A stretch of 64,000 nt of DNA from an uncultured Dorea sp. (lineage in GTDB: Bacteria > Bacillota > Clostridia > Lachnospirales > Lachnospiraceae). The notes beneath the pieces were generated by a model that saw only the letters and a list, made by a program, of their open reading frames with translations, was not told where the DNA came from and ran no database searches. The stretch is from positions 62,001-126,000 of the forward strand of contig CAJUAM010000003.1 of assembly GCA_910584615.1 (NCBI GenBank), read 5' to 3'. Numbering within the stretch: position 1 is the first letter of the stretch; every line of letters starts with the position of its first letter. This document shows, piece by piece, positions 61,691 through 64,000 of the stretch. A program made the position numbers and the translations under genes.

Positions 61691-62815
61691 ATGGTTTATA
61701 AGGAGTTTGAGCAATTAAAATTATCAGCGCTTGGTATGGGGACAATGAGGCTTCCGCTTATTGATGGCATGGACGAGCGGATTGATGAGGAAAAGACGGT
61801 CGGGATGGTAGAATATGCCATTGATCACGGGATAAATTATTTTGATACAGCATGGGGATATCATGGCGGGAATTCAGAACTTGTTATGGGAAAGGTATTA
61901 GAAAAATATCCGAGAGAGAGTTTTTATCTGGCAACAAAATTTCCGGGCTATGATCTTTCAAACATGCCGAGAGTGGAAGAGATATTTGAAAAACAGTTGG
62001 AGAAATGCCGGGTAGAATATTTTGATTTTTACTTATTCCATAATGTCTGTGAGATGAATATCGAGGCTTATCTGGATGAGCAGTATAAGATTGATGAGTA
62101 CCTGATGAAGCAGAAGGAAAGCGGTCGTATCCGTCATTTGGGATTTTCTGTGCATGGAAGCTATGATGTAATGAAGCGTTTTTTGGAACGTTACGGTGAT
62201 CATATGGAATTTTGCCAGATCCAGTTAAATTATATTGACTGGGATTTTCAGGATGCGAAAAAGAAAATGGAGCTTTTGAAGGAATATGAAATTCCGGTGT
62301 GGGTTATGGAGCCTTTAAGAGGCGGAAAGCTGGCCACGCTTCCTAAGGAGGAAGAAAAGGTGCTGAAGGTGCTGCGCCAAGAAGAAAGCATCCCGGCGTG
62401 GGCATTTCGTTTTCTTCAGACATTTCCGGAAGTCAAGATGATACTTTCAGGTATGTCAGATTTTGAACAGCTCAGGCAAAATATCGATACTTTTGAGGAT
62501 GAAAAACCGCTTACTGATGATGAGATGAAGGCTTTACTTGAACTTGCAGGAAATATGGTGAATGGTGTGCCGTGTACAGAATGCCATTACTGCACGAGCC
62601 ATTGTCCAAACGGGATTGATATTCCGTCTATGATTAAGCTTTACAATGAGCATGTATTTACCGATGGAGGATTTCTTGCCCCAATGGCAATACAGGCTGT
62701 TCCGAAAGAAAATCGTCCAAGTGCGTGCGTAGGATGCCGAAGCTGCGAGGCTGTCTGTCCGCAGCAGATAAAGATCTCAGAAGTTTTGGCTGACTTTGTT
62801 GAAAAATTAAAATAG
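61691..62815 (+). CDS. Aldo/keto reductase with C-terminal ferredoxin domain
   Basis: 374 residues. Barrel (about 1-270) with the aldo/keto tetrad: Asp and Tyr in FDTAWGYHGG (about 47-57), Lys in LATKFPGY and His in YLFHNV. The last 90 residues carry two [4Fe-4S]-type motifs, CTECHYCTSHCP (about 295-306) and CVGCRSCEAVCP, as in clostridial oxidoreductases that couple the barrel to ferredoxin-type electron transfer. GGAGG start. Substrate unknown; upstream is the MATE relic, downstream guaA after 81 bases. Confidence 0.93.
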   Translation: MVYKEFEQLKLSALGMGTMRLPLIDGMDERIDEEKTVGMVEYAIDHGINYFDTAWGYHGGNSELVMGKVLEKYPRESFYLATKFPGYDLSNMPRVEEIFEKQLEKCRVEYFDFYLFHNVCEMNIEAYLDEQYKIDEYLMKQKESGRIRHLGFSVHGSYDVMKRFLERYGDHMEFCQIQLNYIDWDFQDAKKKMELLKEYEIPVWVMEPLRGGKLATLPKEEEKVLKVLRQEESIPAWAFRFLQTFPEVKMILSGMSDFEQLRQNIDTFEDEKPLTDDEMKALLELAGNMVNGVPCTECHYCTSHCPNGIDIPSMIKLYNEHVFTDGGFLAPMAIQAVPKENRPSACVGCRSCEAVCPQQIKISEVLADFVEKLK

Positions 62816-62896
62816 CCGGGCGGAACTTATTCATGCAGGGATCATATAGCAGGAATGGCTGTAATGATATCGGTTAAAATATAGGAGGAACAAGAA

Positions 62897-64000
62897 GTGA
62901 AGAGAGAATTAGTGATTGTTCTTGATTTTGGCGGACAGTATAATCAGCTTGTTGCGAGACGTGTCCGAGAATGTAATGTATATTGCGAGATTTATTCTTA
63001 TAAGATTGATATTGAGAAGATCAAGGAGATGAACCCCAAAGGGATCATACTGACCGGAGGCCCTAACAGTTGTTACGATCCGGATTCGCCTACATATTCC
63101 AGGGAGCTGTTTGAGCTTGGGATACCGGTCCTTGGATTGTGTTACGGCGCGCAGCTTATGATGCATGTGCTTGGCGGAAAAGTGGCGCGGCCGGATGTTG
63201 GGGAATACGGAAAGACAGAGGTGCTCATAGATAAGCCATCTTCAAAGATTTTTGAAAATGTACCGGAAAAAACTATATGCTGGATGAGCCATACTGATGC
63301 CATATTCCAGATAGCGTCAGGATTTGAGATCACGGCTCATACTGCAGATTGTCCGGTCGCGGCGGCTGAAAATGAGCAGGAAGGATTGTATGCGATCCAG
63401 TATCATCCAGAAGTTCTTCATACAGCAGAAGGTACAAAGATGTTGTCTAACTTTGTGTTAAAGGTGTGTGGCTGCGCAGGTGATTGGCGGATGGATTCGT
63501 TTGTGGAAGAATCTGTAAAGCAGATCCGCGAAAAGGTGGGAGACGGAAAAGTGCTTTGTGCTTTGTCAGGCGGCGTGGATTCCTCTGTGGCGGCAGTATT
63601 GCTATCAAAAGCAGTAGGAGCCCAGCTTACTTGTGTATTTGTAGACCATGGCCTTCTGAGAAAAAACGAGGGAGATGAAGTAGAGGCCGTATTTGGTCCA
63701 AAAGGCGCTTATGACCTGAACTTTATCCGTGTCAATGCTCAGCAGAGATTTTACGATAAGCTGGCAGGAGTGTCGGAGCCTGAGAAGAAGCGAAAGATCA
63801 TCGGAGAGGAATTTATCCGTGTATTTGAGGAAGAAGCGAAGGAGATCGGAGCCATAGATTTTCTTGTACAAGGGACCATATATCCGGATGTAGTAGAGAG
63901 CGGTCTTGGCGGAGAGTCGGCTGTCATCAAATCCCATCATAACGTAGGAGGACTTCCGGACTATGTAGATTTCAAAGAAATCATTGAACCGCTCCGTGAC
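62897..64000 (+). CDS. guaA: GMP synthase (glutamine-hydrolysing), 3' end cut
   Basis: Converts XMP to GMP with glutamine and ATP. The 368 residues present run to the window edge without a stop. Glutaminase domain (about 1-190): nucleophile C82 in GLCYGAQLM, QYHPEV with His and Glu near 174; synthetase domain with the ATP pyrophosphatase loop LSGGVDSSV (about 217-225), VDHGLLRKNEGDEV and GTIYPDVVES. The GTG at 62897 follows AGGAGG with ideal spacing. The last third (dimerisation domain) lies outside. Confidence 0.96.
   Translation, partial: MKRELVIVLDFGGQYNQLVARRVRECNVYCEIYSYKIDIEKIKEMNPKGIILTGGPNSCYDPDSPTYSRELFELGIPVLGLCYGAQLMMHVLGGKVARPDVGEYGKTEVLIDKPSSKIFENVPEKTICWMSHTDAIFQIASGFEITAHTADCPVAAAENEQEGLYAIQYHPEVLHTAEGTKMLSNFVLKVCGCAGDWRMDSFVEESVKQIREKVGDGKVLCALSGGVDSSVAAVLLSKAVGAQLTCVFVDHGLLRKNEGDEVEAVFGPKGAYDLNFIRVNAQQRFYDKLAGVSEPEKKRKIIGEEFIRVFEEEAKEIGAIDFLVQGTIYPDVVESGLGGESAVIKSHHNVGGLPDYVDFKEIIEPLRD

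Noticed and set aside
1..64000. tRNA, rRNA, CRISPR arrays, insertion sequences, riboswitches of known class
   Set aside because: Looked for cloverleaf-like and repeat-spacer patterns, transposase motifs and purine/TPP/T-box cores in the gaps (including before guaA and thiN); none was convincing by eye.

Overview
The window looks like a chromosomal segment from a spore-forming, strictly anaerobic low-to-mid GC Firmicute, most likely a Lachnospiraceae (Clostridium cluster XIVa) gut bacterium. The signs are: a four-subunit 2-oxoacid:ferredoxin oxidoreductase; a MurE with the DNPR motif of meso-diaminopimelate-adding enzymes; CotF-like spore coat genes; a PASTA-domain Ser/Thr kinase next to its PP2C phosphatase; an aldo/keto reductase with a ferredoxin tail; strong AGGAGG ribosome sites with frequent GTG/TTG starts. 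I see no rRNA, tRNA, CRISPR array, phage or insertion sequence. Both ends cut genes: an ABC permease at base 1 and guaA at base 64000.

Layout. 1-3319 (minus): MacAB-like efflux operon (adaptor, ATPase, partial permease). 3488-5946 (plus): sugar O-acetyltransferase, radical SAM protein, YitT protein. 5952-9224: exported-type EEP phosphoesterase, then a Crp/Fnr regulator divergent from a MATE pump. 9317-11911: clpB. 12217-16931: membrane-lipid block (flippase-like protein, pssA, psd), second YitT protein, PatB-type aminotransferase. 17024-18882 (minus): pepT and a DUF2148 protein. 19092-34513: murE, priA and the classic Firmicute housekeeping run def-fmt-protease-rsmB-rlmN-stp-prkC-rsgA-rpe-thiN, interrupted by an amidohydrolase and a divergent tetR. 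34545-40447: ychF, lgt, a two-component system and a GH25 muramidase sharing an upstream motif with it. 40513-42776: MerR regulator divergent from a second MATE pump. 42880-45885: the oxidoreductase operon. 46003-50293: TIGR00266 protein, an Lsa-like ABC-F ribosome-protection gene with an elaborate leader, and a ClC antiporter. 50396-57790: zinc-ribbon membrane protein, a PurF-like protein with a dismantled glutaminase site, a GNAT enzyme, and an ABC exporter whose permease carries a very long coiled coil. 57847-64000: two spore-coat proteins, a class I amidotransferase hydrolase, a membrane dipeptidase, a D-2-hydroxyacid dehydrogenase, an HPr-like protein without the phospho-histidine, a MATE relic, an aldo/keto reductase and guaA.

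How the parts work together. The murE-thiN block couples cell-wall precursor supply, protein N-terminal maturation, rRNA modification, ribosome assembly and PASTA-kinase signalling. The lipid block should make phosphatidylserine and phosphatidylethanolamine. Drug and stress defence is dispersed: MacAB-like efflux, two regulated MATE pumps, the ABC-F protein and the FtsX-type exporter, each with its own local regulator or leader.

Most notable: the ABC-F leader (consensus promoter, three-codon Met-Arg-Arg uORF, long-range pairing of its Shine-Dalgarno with a pyrimidine tract before a T run, and a duplicated module); the PurF paralogue without catalytic Cys; and the TTTAAT-type motif linking the two-component operon and the muramidase gene.
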